DNA from: CAYSCS01 sp964429695
Lineage (GTDB): Bacteria > Acidobacteriota > Aminicenantia > Aminicenantales > Aminicenantaceae
Assembly (NCBI GenBank): GCA_964429695.1
Contig: CAYSCS010000010.1
Location: forward strand, 1 to 36,220
Direction: 5' to 3'
Length of the DNA stretch: 36,220 nucleotides
Shown here: positions 16,625 through 24,983 of the stretch, piece by piece
Numbering within the stretch: the stretch's first letter is position 1
Layout of the letters: each line of letters begins with the position of its first letter
Program-made: the position numbers and the translations under genes
Notes under the pieces: generated by a model
Seen by the model: the letters and a program-made list of their open reading frames with translations, nothing else
Databases searched by the model: none
Told to the model about the DNA's origin: nothing

Positions 16625-17589
16625 GGATTTTAATCAGCGGCGCCTCAGGATTCGTGGGCACTCATCTAGCTCAGAGATTACTGGAGGAAAGATGGAGTAT
16701 TCGTCTCTTGAGACATGTGAGTAAAGTCGACGAAGAAGAGAAATTTGAAATCGTAAGGGGTGATGTTTTAGATTTAGAATCAATTCTCAAGGCCTGTCAT
16801 GGAGTAGATTTAATCTTCCATCTTGCAGCCGCACTCGGCTCTCCAACAAGAAAAAGAAAGGAGTTTTCAAGAATAAACGTCGAAGGCACACAGAATCTTC
16901 TCCAGGCCGCCCTTAAGGCCAGAGTAAAAAGGGTAATCCACGTTAGCTCTGCAGGAGTACTTGGAGAAGTAGAAAGAGGGAAAATAGCCACGGAAGATTT
17001 TCCTCTCAAACCTAAAAGCATCTATGATAAAACAAAGCTTGAGGGAGAGAGGATTGCTCTTCGAGCAGCTAAAGAAGGAATGGATGTCATCGTGCTTAGA
17101 CCTGGCTGGGTATACGGTCCAGGAGATAAACGCACATTTAAACTCATCCGAGCCATTGCTGAAAAAAAATTTATCCTCTTAACCAAAGGAGACATCTGCC
17201 AAACACCTGTCTTCATCGCAGACCTTGTTGAGGGGATCCTTCTCAGCGCAAAGAGAGGAAAAAGTGGCGAAATTTATAACCTTGCCGGAAAAGAAGTGTT
17301 GAGTATCGAAAAAATAGTAAAAACAATTGCTGCCAAAACAGGAAGCAAGGTTTATCGCCTTCCTGTACCGCTTCCGCTCCTAAAAGCTTTTGCCTGGAGC
17401 CTGGGGAAATCTTTCTCTCTTCTAAATAAGGAAGCTCCTTTGAGCATGGAAAGGCTTGCCTTTTTCATCTATCCCAAGCCACTTTGCATCCAGAAAGCCT
17501 CTGAGGAACTCTGCTATTCACCAGAATTTAATTTCGAAAAAGGGATGGAAAAAGCAATAGCCTGGTATAAAAAAGAAGGTTGGCTCTAA
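16621..17589 (+). CDS. NAD-dependent epimerase/dehydratase (extended SDR)
   Basis: A 322-residue extended short-chain dehydrogenase. The NAD(P)-binding GASGFVG lies at residues 7-13. The catalytic Ser is in HVSSAGVLGE and the YDKTK motif near 137-141 gives the Tyr/Lys pair. The segment VLRPGWVYGPGDKRTFKLI is the usual substrate-side loop. It resembles UDP-sugar epimerases and dihydroflavonol-4-reductase-like enzymes; the substrate cannot be named. The start ATG overlaps the GT4 stop (ATGA), so it probably acts on a sugar nucleotide or lipid-linked sugar in the same pathway. Confidence 0.88.
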   Translation: MRILISGASGFVGTHLAQRLLEERWSIRLLRHVSKVDEEEKFEIVRGDVLDLESILKACHGVDLIFHLAAALGSPTRKRKEFSRINVEGTQNLLQAALKARVKRVIHVSSAGVLGEVERGKIATEDFPLKPKSIYDKTKLEGERIALRAAKEGMDVIVLRPGWVYGPGDKRTFKLIRAIAEKKFILLTKGDICQTPVFIADLVEGILLSAKRGKSGEIYNLAGKEVLSIEKIVKTIAAKTGSKVYRLPVPLPLLKAFAWSLGKSFSLLNKEAPLSMERLAFFIYPKPLCIQKASEELCYSPEFNFEKGMEKAIAWYKKEGWL

Positions 17590-17629
17590 GAAGGAGCTTG
17601 CTTCGTTAGATTTTTGCCCCTCCATGACT

Positions 17630-17635
17630 TATAAT
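17630..17635 (+). promoter_or_regulatory. -10-like box ahead of the methyltransferase
   Basis: A perfect TATAAT lies 34 bases before the ATG at 17670. The best -35 partner is TTAGAT (17606-17611, 18-base spacer), a poor match. An AGAAGG ribosome binding site follows nearer the start. The gene may also be read from the upstream operon. Confidence 0.35.
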
Positions 17636-17669
17636 TAAGTTTCTTTTACTAAGACAGAAGGTTAAGAAA

Positions 17670-18428
17670 ATGGAAAAGAGGAAGATCCAAAGTTTTTATG
17701 ATGTTGTCTGGACAGAATATATTCCCGAATACGACGCCTCCGAAAAGCACTGGAATCTTTTCTTTGGCAAAGAAGAGATAGCAGGGAAAAAAGTGCTTGA
17801 TGCAGGTTGCGGAACCGGGATTTTCAGCCTCATCTTTGCCAAAAATGGGGCATCGAAGGTAATCGGCATCGATATAAGCCCGGGAAGCCTCAGCACAGCG
17901 AGTAATCTCAAAAGGAAATTTAGCCTCGAGAACGTAGAATTCTTACGACAAGACATGCTCAAGCTTGGTTTTAAAGATGGGTCTTTCGATATAGTCTGGG
18001 CCTGGGGAACGATTCATCACACCACAGAGCCTTTTTGCGCCCTGAATGAGATCATCAGGGTTCTGAGGAAAGGTGGCTCACTCCTTGTTGCTGTCTACAA
18101 AAGAACAAGAATCACCTTCATTCACGAGTTGATCCGAAAAACTTTGTTCAGAACACCTCGCTTCCTATGGAAGCCTTTAACGAAAATTCTTACAATCTTC
18201 TTATCTCCAATTGTCTACTTGCTTAAGAAAAGAGAAAAATCCCGAAAGGGAGAAAAACTGGAGGAACTCATCCTCGACTGGTATTTCGTGCCTCTAAGGC
18301 ATTATTTTTACCCCGAAGAAATAAGCTCTTTCTTAGAAAAGAAAGGATTCTCAATCGAAAAATTCCTCCCTCATTCTGGGAGATTCAACAGCACCTCAAA
18401 TTTTATCTTCAAGGCAAGGAAAAAATAA
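17670..18428 (+). CDS. class I SAM-dependent methyltransferase (Methyltransf_11-like)
   Basis: A 252-residue methyltransferase. Motif I is KKVLDAGCGTGIFSLIFAKN (about 39-58), with GIDISPGSL and the post-I DMLKLGFKDGSFDIVWAWGT. The phrase IHHTTEP after it is common in enzymes modifying sugars, quinones or lipids. A C-terminal helical part of about 90 residues follows. It is close to the glycosyltransferase operon and may modify the same product. It ends 31 bases from the end of the convergent GT2 gene with no obvious terminator between them. Confidence 0.85.
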   Translation: MEKRKIQSFYDVVWTEYIPEYDASEKHWNLFFGKEEIAGKKVLDAGCGTGIFSLIFAKNGASKVIGIDISPGSLSTASNLKRKFSLENVEFLRQDMLKLGFKDGSFDIVWAWGTIHHTTEPFCALNEIIRVLRKGGSLLVAVYKRTRITFIHELIRKTLFRTPRFLWKPLTKILTIFLSPIVYLLKKREKSRKGEKLEELILDWYFVPLRHYFYPEEISSFLEKKGFSIEKFLPHSGRFNSTSNFIFKARKK

Positions 18429-18459
18429 GATTTCAAGAAGTATCCATTTAAGGACTAAT

Positions 18460-19254
18460 TCATGACCTGGAGGATGAGGGCTGAAACATCTTGAAATTCT
18501 TCAAGTGAGCCTTTTGAAGAAGGTATTTCAGCATTACTAAGAGAGTTTGAAATCCATACTTTAGACTCTTCCTGAAATTGATTGAAGATGCTTCAGCAAA
18601 ATAACGGGTAGGAACAGGGACATCTCCAATTTTGAACCCGAAATACACAGCTTGAGTAAGAAATTCTGTGTCAAAGACAAAATCGTCTGAATTTTCTTTA
18701 TAGGGAATCGTTTCCAGAACTTCACGGGTGTAGGCGCGAAAGCCAGAATGAAAATCTCCTAAATTCTGACCAAGAATTATATTCTCGATTGTTGTCAGGA
18801 AACGATTGCTTAGATATTTATAAAGGGGCATCCCCCCTTCTAGAGTCTCTCTCCGAGTCCTAATCCTTGAGCCTATAATCACATCGCAAATTCCAGAAGT
18901 TAGGAATCCAACTGCAAAGGGGATCAAGCGGCTATCGTATTGATAATCGGGATGAATCATCACCACTATATCTGCATTCCGTTTCAAGGCTTCATCGTAA
19001 CATGTCTTCTGATTTGCTCCATAGCCTCTTGTTTTAGGATGTCGTAAAACTGTTATTCCCAGCCTTTCCGCGATCTCAACTGTTCTATCTGAACTATTAT
19101 CATCAGTAAGTATGATTTCATCAACACTCCCTTGAGGGATATCGCTATAAGTTTTCTCTAGGGTCTTTTCTGCATTCAAGGCTGGCATGACGACAATTAC
19201 TCTGCTGGGCCTCTTTTCTCCTTTAGCTTCTTTACCGAACAAGCATCCACACAT
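18460..19254 (-). CDS. GT2 family glycosyltransferase (soluble, DPM1-like fold)
   Basis: A 264-residue GT-A enzyme. It contains VIVVMPALNAEKTLEKTYSD near residues 19-38, EIILTDDNSSDRT, the polar turn TRGYGANQKTCYDEAL, the donor-metal region MIHPDYQYD, and GDFHSGFRAYTREVLETIP typical of polyprenyl-phosphate sugar transferases. Unlike the 14437 gene it has no C-terminal membrane helices. The short N-terminal MCGCLFGKEAKGEKRP contains two cysteines. The ATG at 19254 has only a weak ribosome binding site. A strong promoter and a hairpin-containing leader lie upstream, so it is a separately controlled single gene. Confidence 0.87.
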   Translation of the reverse strand: MCGCLFGKEAKGEKRPSRVIVVMPALNAEKTLEKTYSDIPQGSVDEIILTDDNSSDRTVEIAERLGITVLRHPKTRGYGANQKTCYDEALKRNADIVVMIHPDYQYDSRLIPFAVGFLTSGICDVIIGSRIRTRRETLEGGMPLYKYLSNRFLTTIENIILGQNLGDFHSGFRAYTREVLETIPYKENSDDFVFDTEFLTQAVYFGFKIGDVPVPTRYFAEASSINFRKSLKYGFQTLLVMLKYLLQKAHLKNFKMFQPSSSRS

Positions 19255-19268
19255 TTACTTTAGAAGAA

Positions 19269-19303
19269 AAAGGGCTCTTTTCTCCAAATAAAACTAGCCC
19301 TTT
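19269..19303 (-). promoter_or_regulatory. leader hairpin with U-tract before the GT2 gene (attenuator candidate)
   Basis: On the minus strand AAAGGGCT (19303-19296) and AGCCCTTT (19276-19269) form a perfect 8-bp stem with a 19-base loop, and the T-tract continues for two more bases. It lies between the mapped-by-eye promoter and the start codon, about 14 bases before the ATG. The shape fits an intrinsic terminator in the leader, or a translational control hairpin. Confidence 0.45.
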
Positions 19304-19323
19304 CAAGTGAGCATTCAATCAAA

Positions 19324-19352
19324 TTTATAACAAAGGAGATTATCTATGTCAA
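19324..19352 (-). promoter_or_regulatory. consensus sigma70-type promoter of the GT2 gene
   Basis: On the minus strand TTGACA (19352-19347), a 17-base spacer, and TATAAA (19329-19324) with TG one base before it. The predicted transcript has a leader of about 60 bases including the hairpin. Confidence 0.75.
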
Positions 19353-19522
19353 AAATAAGTGAAATTTCCCTTCGTAAAAAATGGCTCCCTAAAAATTATA
19401 TAAATCATCCTATCTTCTAACTCAAAATTGGGCGTTCGATTAAAATTAGTTTCAATATTTTAAGAGACATTGAGAAAGATGAAATTCCCTTTTCAATCTC
19501 TTCGCATTCAGAGGAAAAAATA

Positions 19523-19531
19523 TGTTATAAT
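19523..19531 (+). promoter_or_regulatory. extended -10 promoter directly before ftsK
   Basis: TG-T-TATAAT at 19523-19531 is a perfect extended -10. It ends eight bases before the ftsK ATG. No good -35 box is seen at 17-18 bases, as is common for extended -10 promoters. A transcript from here would begin at or within two bases of the ATG. Confidence 0.5.
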
Positions 19532-19539
19532 TCAAAAAA

Positions 19540-21855
19540 ATGAAGAAAAAGGCGAAAAAAAAACAAATCTCTCTCCCCTCAAAATCGAAAATAAGGAAAA
19601 GATTTAGCTCCTTTGAGTTACTGGGGATTTTTTTCATCCTCCTTGCCACTTTCACCTTCATCTCTCTGATAAGCTACGATTCAAGAGACCCATCCTGGGC
19701 AAGCACGAGCATTTCTGGACAAAAGGTTCATAATTATACGGGGAAAGTGGGAGCCTATTTTTCGGAAGCTCTCCTTCAATTCTTGGGATTTACCTCATTC
19801 CTTCTCGCCTTATCTCTTTTCTATCTTGGCTATAAAGCTTTCTCCCTTGACACAGGAAGAAGGTTGCTAGCCAGGGTCACATCTTCGATTTTTTTGATTC
19901 TCATAGTGAGCTCACTCTTCTTCATCCTCTTCGGGAATATCCCCTGGAGAGGAACAGAGATTCCTGCTGGAGGAGTGATCGGTGAGCTTCTTGCTGCATT
20001 TCTCGTTCGATATTTTAATACTACAGGAACTATCTTCATCCTTTTAGCCCTCCTTGCTCTTTTTCTCATTTTTTCCACTAAAATATCGCTAAAAAAAATA
20101 TTTCTTTATTCCTCAAGACTCTTTGGATTCGCCTTCAAAGAAATAAGAATTAAAGTTACTGACTACAGGAAGTTAAGAAGACGGGAAAAGGCTCGTAAAA
20201 GAATAATAGAAAAGTATAGGACTCCTTTAGTAAAGACAGAGGAAAAGAAAGAAGAGAAAAAACCTGAAAAAAAAGAGCTGCGAAAAGGCACAACTCCGCC
20301 TCCTCCGCCTCTTGAAGCTAAGGTACCGGAAAGATTTCTTTTTCCCGAAATGGAAAAGAGGGGGGGTTATGAGTTTCCCCCCTTCAGCCTTCTTGATCAA
20401 GGAAAGGCTTCAGAACAGATAGATAAGGAAGAGCTATATGAGAAAAAACAGCTCATTGAAGAGAAATTGAGAGAGTTCAAGGTAGAGGGAGAAGTTAGAG
20501 AATATCACCCAGGGCCAGTGATCACTACCTATGAGTTTTATCCCTATCCAGGGATAAAGGTGAGTCAGGTCGCCAACCTTTCCGAAGACCTTTCCTTAGC
20601 CTTAGGGGCTGAATCTGTAAGGATTCAGCGCATCCCAGGAAAATCTTCCTTGGGTGTTGAAGTCCCGAACAATAAGAGAGAAGTGATCAAATTAAGGGAT
20701 ATCATCCAATCTGAAAAGTTTCTCAACTCTCCTTCTAAATTAACTTTCGCCTTAGGAAAGACAATCCACGGAGATGTTTACATCACCGATCTCGCGATTA
20801 TGCCTCATCTCCTCATCGCGGGTGCCACAGGAACAGGAAAAAGCGTGGCCCTCAATGCCTTGATCGCCAGTATTCTTTACAAAGCTACACCCGAGGAAGT
20901 AAAACTCATTCTCATCGACCCAAAAAGACTTGAGTTTGCTCTTTGGGATGGAATCCCTCATCTTTTAAGTCCTGTGGTTAAGGATGCAAAAAAGGCTTCT
21001 GCCATTCTCCTCGATGCCATTAAAAAAATGGAAGAGCGCTACCATAAGCTCGGTCTCCTGAGGGTAAGAAACATAGAGCAATACAACCAAAGAGTCTGCC
21101 ACATCCTGAAAGAAAGGGGGAAGTCACTCACCCAAGAGGAGAGGGAAAACCTAAAGCCCCTTCCTTATCTCGTAATCGTCATCGATGAATTAGCCGAATT
21201 AATGATGATTGGAGCCCAGGAAGTAGAATACTGTATCGCCCGACTTGCCCAGCTTGCCAGAGCAGTTGGAATTCACCTCGTCATGGCTACCCAGAGACCC
21301 TCGATAGATGTAATTACAGGGACGATAAAAAATAACTTCTCCAGCCGCATCGCTTTCCGTGTCCCCACAAAGGTTGATTCACGAATAATAATAGATTGCT
21401 CAGGTGCAGAGAAGCTACTCGGATTGGGGGATATGCTTTTCATGCCCCCTAACTTTCCCCGCATCATCCGCCTCCACTGCGCATACATTTCTCATCCTGA
21501 AATCTCGCGCTTGGTAAATTATATAAAAAAACAGGGTGCTCCTACTTATGATGAAAAAATAATCAGAACTCTGAAGAGCCCCCTTCCCCATCACGAATCC
21601 GACTCTGAAATAAAGGATGAGCTCTTCGAAAAGGCTGTAGAATTGGTGCTTCTCACTGGTCAAGCATCTGCTTCCTATCTGCAAAGGAAACTTAAACTCG
21701 GCTATGCAAGAGCCGCAAGGATAATAGACCAGATGGAGCACGAAGGAATAGTAGGACCCTCAGAAGGTAGTAAGCCGAGGGAGATTCTTGTCGACCCGAA
21801 AACATACTTAGAGAAAAAGTCAAGGAGCAATGATTGTTTGCCAGAAGAAAGCTAA
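19540..21855 (+). CDS. ftsK: DNA translocase FtsK/SpoIIIE
   Basis: A 771-residue septal DNA pump that clears the chromosome from the division site and helps resolve dimers. The N-terminal 190 residues contain about four membrane helices (LLGIFFILLATFTFISLISY is the first). A Lys/Glu/Pro-rich linker covers about 215-265. The motor follows, with Walker A GATGTGKS at 428-435, Walker B LVIVIDELAELMM and LARAVGIHLVMATQRPSIDV. The C-terminal winged-helix gamma domain (KLKLGYARAARIIDQMEHEG) should read KOPS-like sequences. The linker is short compared with E. coli FtsK, nearer SpoIIIE. There is no ribosome binding site before the ATG; a leaderless message is likely. Its end overlaps the next gene by 22 bases. 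Confidence 0.96.
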   Translation: MKKKAKKKQISLPSKSKIRKRFSSFELLGIFFILLATFTFISLISYDSRDPSWASTSISGQKVHNYTGKVGAYFSEALLQFLGFTSFLLALSLFYLGYKAFSLDTGRRLLARVTSSIFLILIVSSLFFILFGNIPWRGTEIPAGGVIGELLAAFLVRYFNTTGTIFILLALLALFLIFSTKISLKKIFLYSSRLFGFAFKEIRIKVTDYRKLRRREKARKRIIEKYRTPLVKTEEKKEEKKPEKKELRKGTTPPPPPLEAKVPERFLFPEMEKRGGYEFPPFSLLDQGKASEQIDKEELYEKKQLIEEKLREFKVEGEVREYHPGPVITTYEFYPYPGIKVSQVANLSEDLSLALGAESVRIQRIPGKSSLGVEVPNNKREVIKLRDIIQSEKFLNSPSKLTFALGKTIHGDVYITDLAIMPHLLIAGATGTGKSVALNALIASILYKATPEEVKLILIDPKRLEFALWDGIPHLLSPVVKDAKKASAILLDAIKKMEERYHKLGLLRVRNIEQYNQRVCHILKERGKSLTQEERENLKPLPYLVIVIDELAELMMIGAQEVEYCIARLAQLARAVGIHLVMATQRPSIDVITGTIKNNFSSRIAFRVPTKVDSRIIIDCSGAEKLLGLGDMLFMPPNFPRIIRLHCAYISHPEISRLVNYIKKQGAPTYDEKIIRTLKSPLPHHESDSEIKDELFEKAVELVLLTGQASASYLQRKLKLGYARAARIIDQMEHEGIVGPSEGSKPREILVDPKTYLEKKSRSNDCLPEES

Positions 21856-23981
21856 AGAAAAGGATTAAGGAAGCTCTTCAGAACTGGAGCCTCCAAAAAG
21901 CCCTCGAGAAAGCATCCTTTAACCATTTCCTCAACTTCAACAGAACCAGCAAAGAAATCCCCTGGGAAGAATACAAAGAAAAAGCTAAGAAGATAAAAGA
22001 GGAATGCATCAAAAAGCTCCCCCAGCTTATCATCAAGTTTAAAGAAGAAGCTGAAAAGGCTGGTGCTATGGTTTATTTCGCTCCGACAGCAAACGAAGCC
22101 CTAAACCAGGTAGAAAAAATCCTGAGAGAAAAAAAGGCAAGAAACATCGTAAAATCAAAATCAATGGTGAGCGAAGAAATCAAACTCAACGAATTCCTTG
22201 AGAAAAAAGGGTACAGAGTGGTAGAAACTGACTTAGGGGAATGGATCATTCAGCTTGCTGGAGAAAAGCCCTCTCATATAACCGCTCCGGCTCTCCACAA
22301 GACAAAAGAGGAGATAGCACAACTTCTTAGCCTGCATTTGCAGCAAAAAATACCCTCTGAGCCAAAAGAAATCGTAAAAATTGCAAGGCAAACATTACGA
22401 GAAGATTTCATCAAAGCTGAGGCAGGGATATCTGGGGCAAACTTCGCCATAGCAGAATCAGGAACACTCGTCCTCATAAGCAACGAAGGAAACGCAAGAC
22501 TCGTAACTTCTCTTCCACCTGTTCATATCGCTCTTGTCACCGTGGAAAAATTCGTGGAGACCCTCGAGCAAGCGGTAACTCTCATCAAGACACTTACGGT
22601 AGCTTCTTCTGGAATGAAATTGACTTCCTACGTCTCATTCATCACCGGACCGAGTCGCACTTCAGACATTGAAAAACAAGTAATCAAAGGAGTTCATGGG
22701 CCTGAGGAAGTTCATATCATAATTCTGGATAACGCAAGATTGAGCTTAATAAAAGATAAAAATTACAACAAAATCCTCTATTGCCTTAAATGCGGAGGGT
22801 GTATGCTCGTTTGCCCTGTTTTCCAAGCCATAGGCGGACATGTATATGGAGGACCTGTATATCCAGGAGGAATTGGAATATTAATCACCTCTCTAATTTC
22901 TTCCAAGAAGACATCGACCTTAAAGCTCGACCTCTGCGCCGATTGTAAAAAATGCGAGAAATTCTGTCCAGTTCAAATTCCGATCGGGGAACTAATATTG
23001 AGTTTAAAAGAAGAAAAAAGAGCTCAATTAGGAGAAAGATTGCTTTCTTCTTTCTTTCGTTTCAAACGCATTCAAGAATTGAGCATAAAAGCTTTTATCT
23101 TTCTTGAGAAAAGCTGGAAAAAGAACGCTATTTTTAAGAAAATGCCTTTTCCCTGGATAAGAGGAAAAACCTTACCCGCCTTAAGCCTAAAAGAAAGGCT
23201 CCCTCCCCAAAAGAAAAATAAAGAGAAAATTTATCTCTTCGAAGGGTGTCTGGTAAAGATTTTCTTCCCAGAAATAAGGGAAAGTGTCCGCTCTGTCTTT
23301 GAAAATTTAGACTTAACGCTCATAGAAGCAGAAGAACAGACTTGTTGCGGTGCACCAAGTTACCATCTAAGGCTAATAAAACACACAAAAGACCTAGCAA
23401 AAGGAAATATAGCCTCTTTTGAAAAACATAATCCCGAATTTATCATCACCATCTGTCCCACAGGAAACTCAATGCTCAAAAAAATCTACCCCAGAATCAT
23501 CTCCTCTGCATCTGCCTGGGTGAGTAAAATTTTTGACTTCACTGAGTTCATCGTCAAAAAGGGCTATCTCAAAAAACTCGCTATTTATGCTCAACAAGAC
23601 GAGAAAAAAGTCTTCTATCATTATCCCTGCCACTATCTAAACCAATTAGGTCTGGAAGAAGAACCAGAGATTATTCTCAAATCCCTACGTTTTCTTCCTG
23701 TAAAAGAAGAAGAGCCTCTAACCTGTTGTGGATTTTGTGGCGTTTTCTCATTTAAGAATCCTGAGATATCAGCAAATTTATGGGAAAAGAAAAAGAAAAA
23801 AATTCTGGAAACTGAGATAAAACTAATAGCCTCAGATTGTCCTGGCTGTCTCTTCCAGTTCAAATCTTCTCTAAACAAAGGATATCAAGTCTTCCATACC
23901 GCTGAGCTTGTGGACATGAGCATCAAAAAGACAGAGGAGAAGAGAGAAAAAAATCAAAGCAGCAAAACCCTCTCCGGATAA
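21834..23981 (+). CDS. LutB-LutA-like fusion: LUD domain, ferredoxin pair and CCG iron-sulfur domains
   Basis: A 715-residue iron-sulfur protein. Residues about 1-300 form the LUD domain of LutB. Two 4Fe-4S motifs follow: CLKCGGCMLVCP from Cys317 and CADCKKCEKFCP from Cys368. The C-terminal half is LutA-like, with cysteine-rich CCG motifs at about 504 (CCGAPSYH) and 631 (CCGFCG) plus DCPGC. LutABC oxidises lactate to pyruvate; this one chain covers LutB and LutA, and no lutC or permease is nearby, so lactate use is an inference and another electron-transfer role is possible. The start is TTG at 21834, six bases after AAGGAG, within the end of ftsK. Its TAA directly abuts the stop of the convergent HD-GYP gene. 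Confidence 0.87.
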   Translation: MFARRKLKKRIKEALQNWSLQKALEKASFNHFLNFNRTSKEIPWEEYKEKAKKIKEECIKKLPQLIIKFKEEAEKAGAMVYFAPTANEALNQVEKILREKKARNIVKSKSMVSEEIKLNEFLEKKGYRVVETDLGEWIIQLAGEKPSHITAPALHKTKEEIAQLLSLHLQQKIPSEPKEIVKIARQTLREDFIKAEAGISGANFAIAESGTLVLISNEGNARLVTSLPPVHIALVTVEKFVETLEQAVTLIKTLTVASSGMKLTSYVSFITGPSRTSDIEKQVIKGVHGPEEVHIIILDNARLSLIKDKNYNKILYCLKCGGCMLVCPVFQAIGGHVYGGPVYPGGIGILITSLISSKKTSTLKLDLCADCKKCEKFCPVQIPIGELILSLKEEKRAQLGERLLSSFFRFKRIQELSIKAFIFLEKSWKKNAIFKKMPFPWIRGKTLPALSLKERLPPQKKNKEKIYLFEGCLVKIFFPEIRESVRSVFENLDLTLIEAEEQTCCGAPSYHLRLIKHTKDLAKGNIASFEKHNPEFIITICPTGNSMLKKIYPRIISSASAWVSKIFDFTEFIVKKGYLKKLAIYAQQDEKKVFYHYPCHYLNQLGLEEEPEIILKSLRFLPVKEEEPLTCCGFCGVFSFKNPEISANLWEKKKKKILETEIKLIASDCPGCLFQFKSSLNKGYQVFHTAELVDMSIKKTEEKREKNQSSKTLSG

Positions 23982-24905
23982 TTATTGCAGGGAGTTAAAG
24001 CGGGATGGGATTTGAGCTTGAGTCTTTAATAACTTCCATTTTTCTAGAGGAACAGAAAAGAAGGCGTCTACCACACTGGGGTCAAATTGAACCCCACGTC
24101 CCTTTTCAATTTCCAAACATGCTTCTTCGAAGCTTCTCCCTTCCCTGTAGGGCCTATCTGAAGTAATCGCATCCAGAGTATCAGCAAGAGAAAATATTCG
24201 TGCCTGAAGGGGAATCTCCTCTCCAGCCATGCCGAAGGGATATCCTTTCCCATCAAAGCTTTCGTGATGGTAGAGAACAACTTCTGAAGCCTCTTTAAGA
24301 AAAATAAATTCTTCAATAAGTCTGTACCCTAGAAGCGGATGTTCCTTGATGATTTCTCTTTCCCCTATTGTCAAAGGTCCTCTTTTCCTCAAGATGGATT
24401 CAGGAATCATGATTTTTCCGATATCATGAATCAAGGCGCCTCTTTGAATATTAATCAGATAATTAGGGTCATTTATCCCCAGGGCTCGGGTGAGCATTAG
24501 AGTAAAGCATGCCACAAGCTGAGAATGACCAAAGGTATCTTCATTTCCGTCTATTTTGGCTATGAGGTAGAGAAGGCCAGAATTGAAGGCCTGATTTCTA
24601 AAGGAGAGCTCTTCCTCAGCGTAGAAATTTTCTGAGCTCATAGTCCTCTCATAAAATTCATCAAGCTCCTTCAAGACTCTCCTCGCAGAAATAAGTTTCT
24701 TCAAGCTCTCACTCACGGGAAGAGGAGGCAAACTGCCATCCTCTTGGTAAAGCTCATCAAACCACCCTGAAAGCCTGGAGTTTGAGTTAAGAAGCTTAGA
24801 ATCGAAAGGGCCTAATTTATCGACACTGATTGTCATCAATTTCTCTGAAACATGGAGGAGGAATGGATTTTCTTCTCTAATCATTGTTTGGCTCAGCTCT
24901 CCCAT
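23982..24905 (-). CDS. HD-GYP domain cyclic-di-GMP phosphodiesterase
   Basis: A 307-residue protein with a C-terminal HD-GYP domain that hydrolyses cyclic di-GMP. The metal-binding HD pair is H160-D161 in IHDIGKIMIP. HHESFDGKGYP (213-223) carries the HHE and GYP signatures. LADTLDAITSDRPYREG and the GVQFDPSVVDAF end are intact, so it should be active. The first 115 residues match no domain I recognise and contain no membrane helix; they may be a sensory or docking region. The ATG at 24905 has a weak AGAGG upstream. A small gene of unknown function lies upstream on the same strand. There is no receiver domain, so it is a stand-alone enzyme. Confidence 0.92.
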   Translation of the reverse strand: MGELSQTMIREENPFLLHVSEKLMTISVDKLGPFDSKLLNSNSRLSGWFDELYQEDGSLPPLPVSESLKKLISARRVLKELDEFYERTMSSENFYAEEELSFRNQAFNSGLLYLIAKIDGNEDTFGHSQLVACFTLMLTRALGINDPNYLINIQRGALIHDIGKIMIPESILRKRGPLTIGEREIIKEHPLLGYRLIEEFIFLKEASEVVLYHHESFDGKGYPFGMAGEEIPLQARIFSLADTLDAITSDRPYREGRSFEEACLEIEKGRGVQFDPSVVDAFFSVPLEKWKLLKTQAQIPSRFNSLQ

Positions 24906-24983
24906 TTTTCTTCAACCTCTTCTATTTGCACCTATTTAGTCGAAAAAAATCTCATAAAATTGAATTTCTCTTCCAAAGTTTCC

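Noticed and set aside
19346..19420. 24-codon plus-strand ORF with a strong-looking AAAGGAGA before its ATG
   Set aside because: The AAGGAG is the complement of the spacer of a consensus minus-strand promoter (19324-19352), which explains the sequence better. The only candidate -10 on the plus strand touches the ribosome binding site, leaving no room for a leader.
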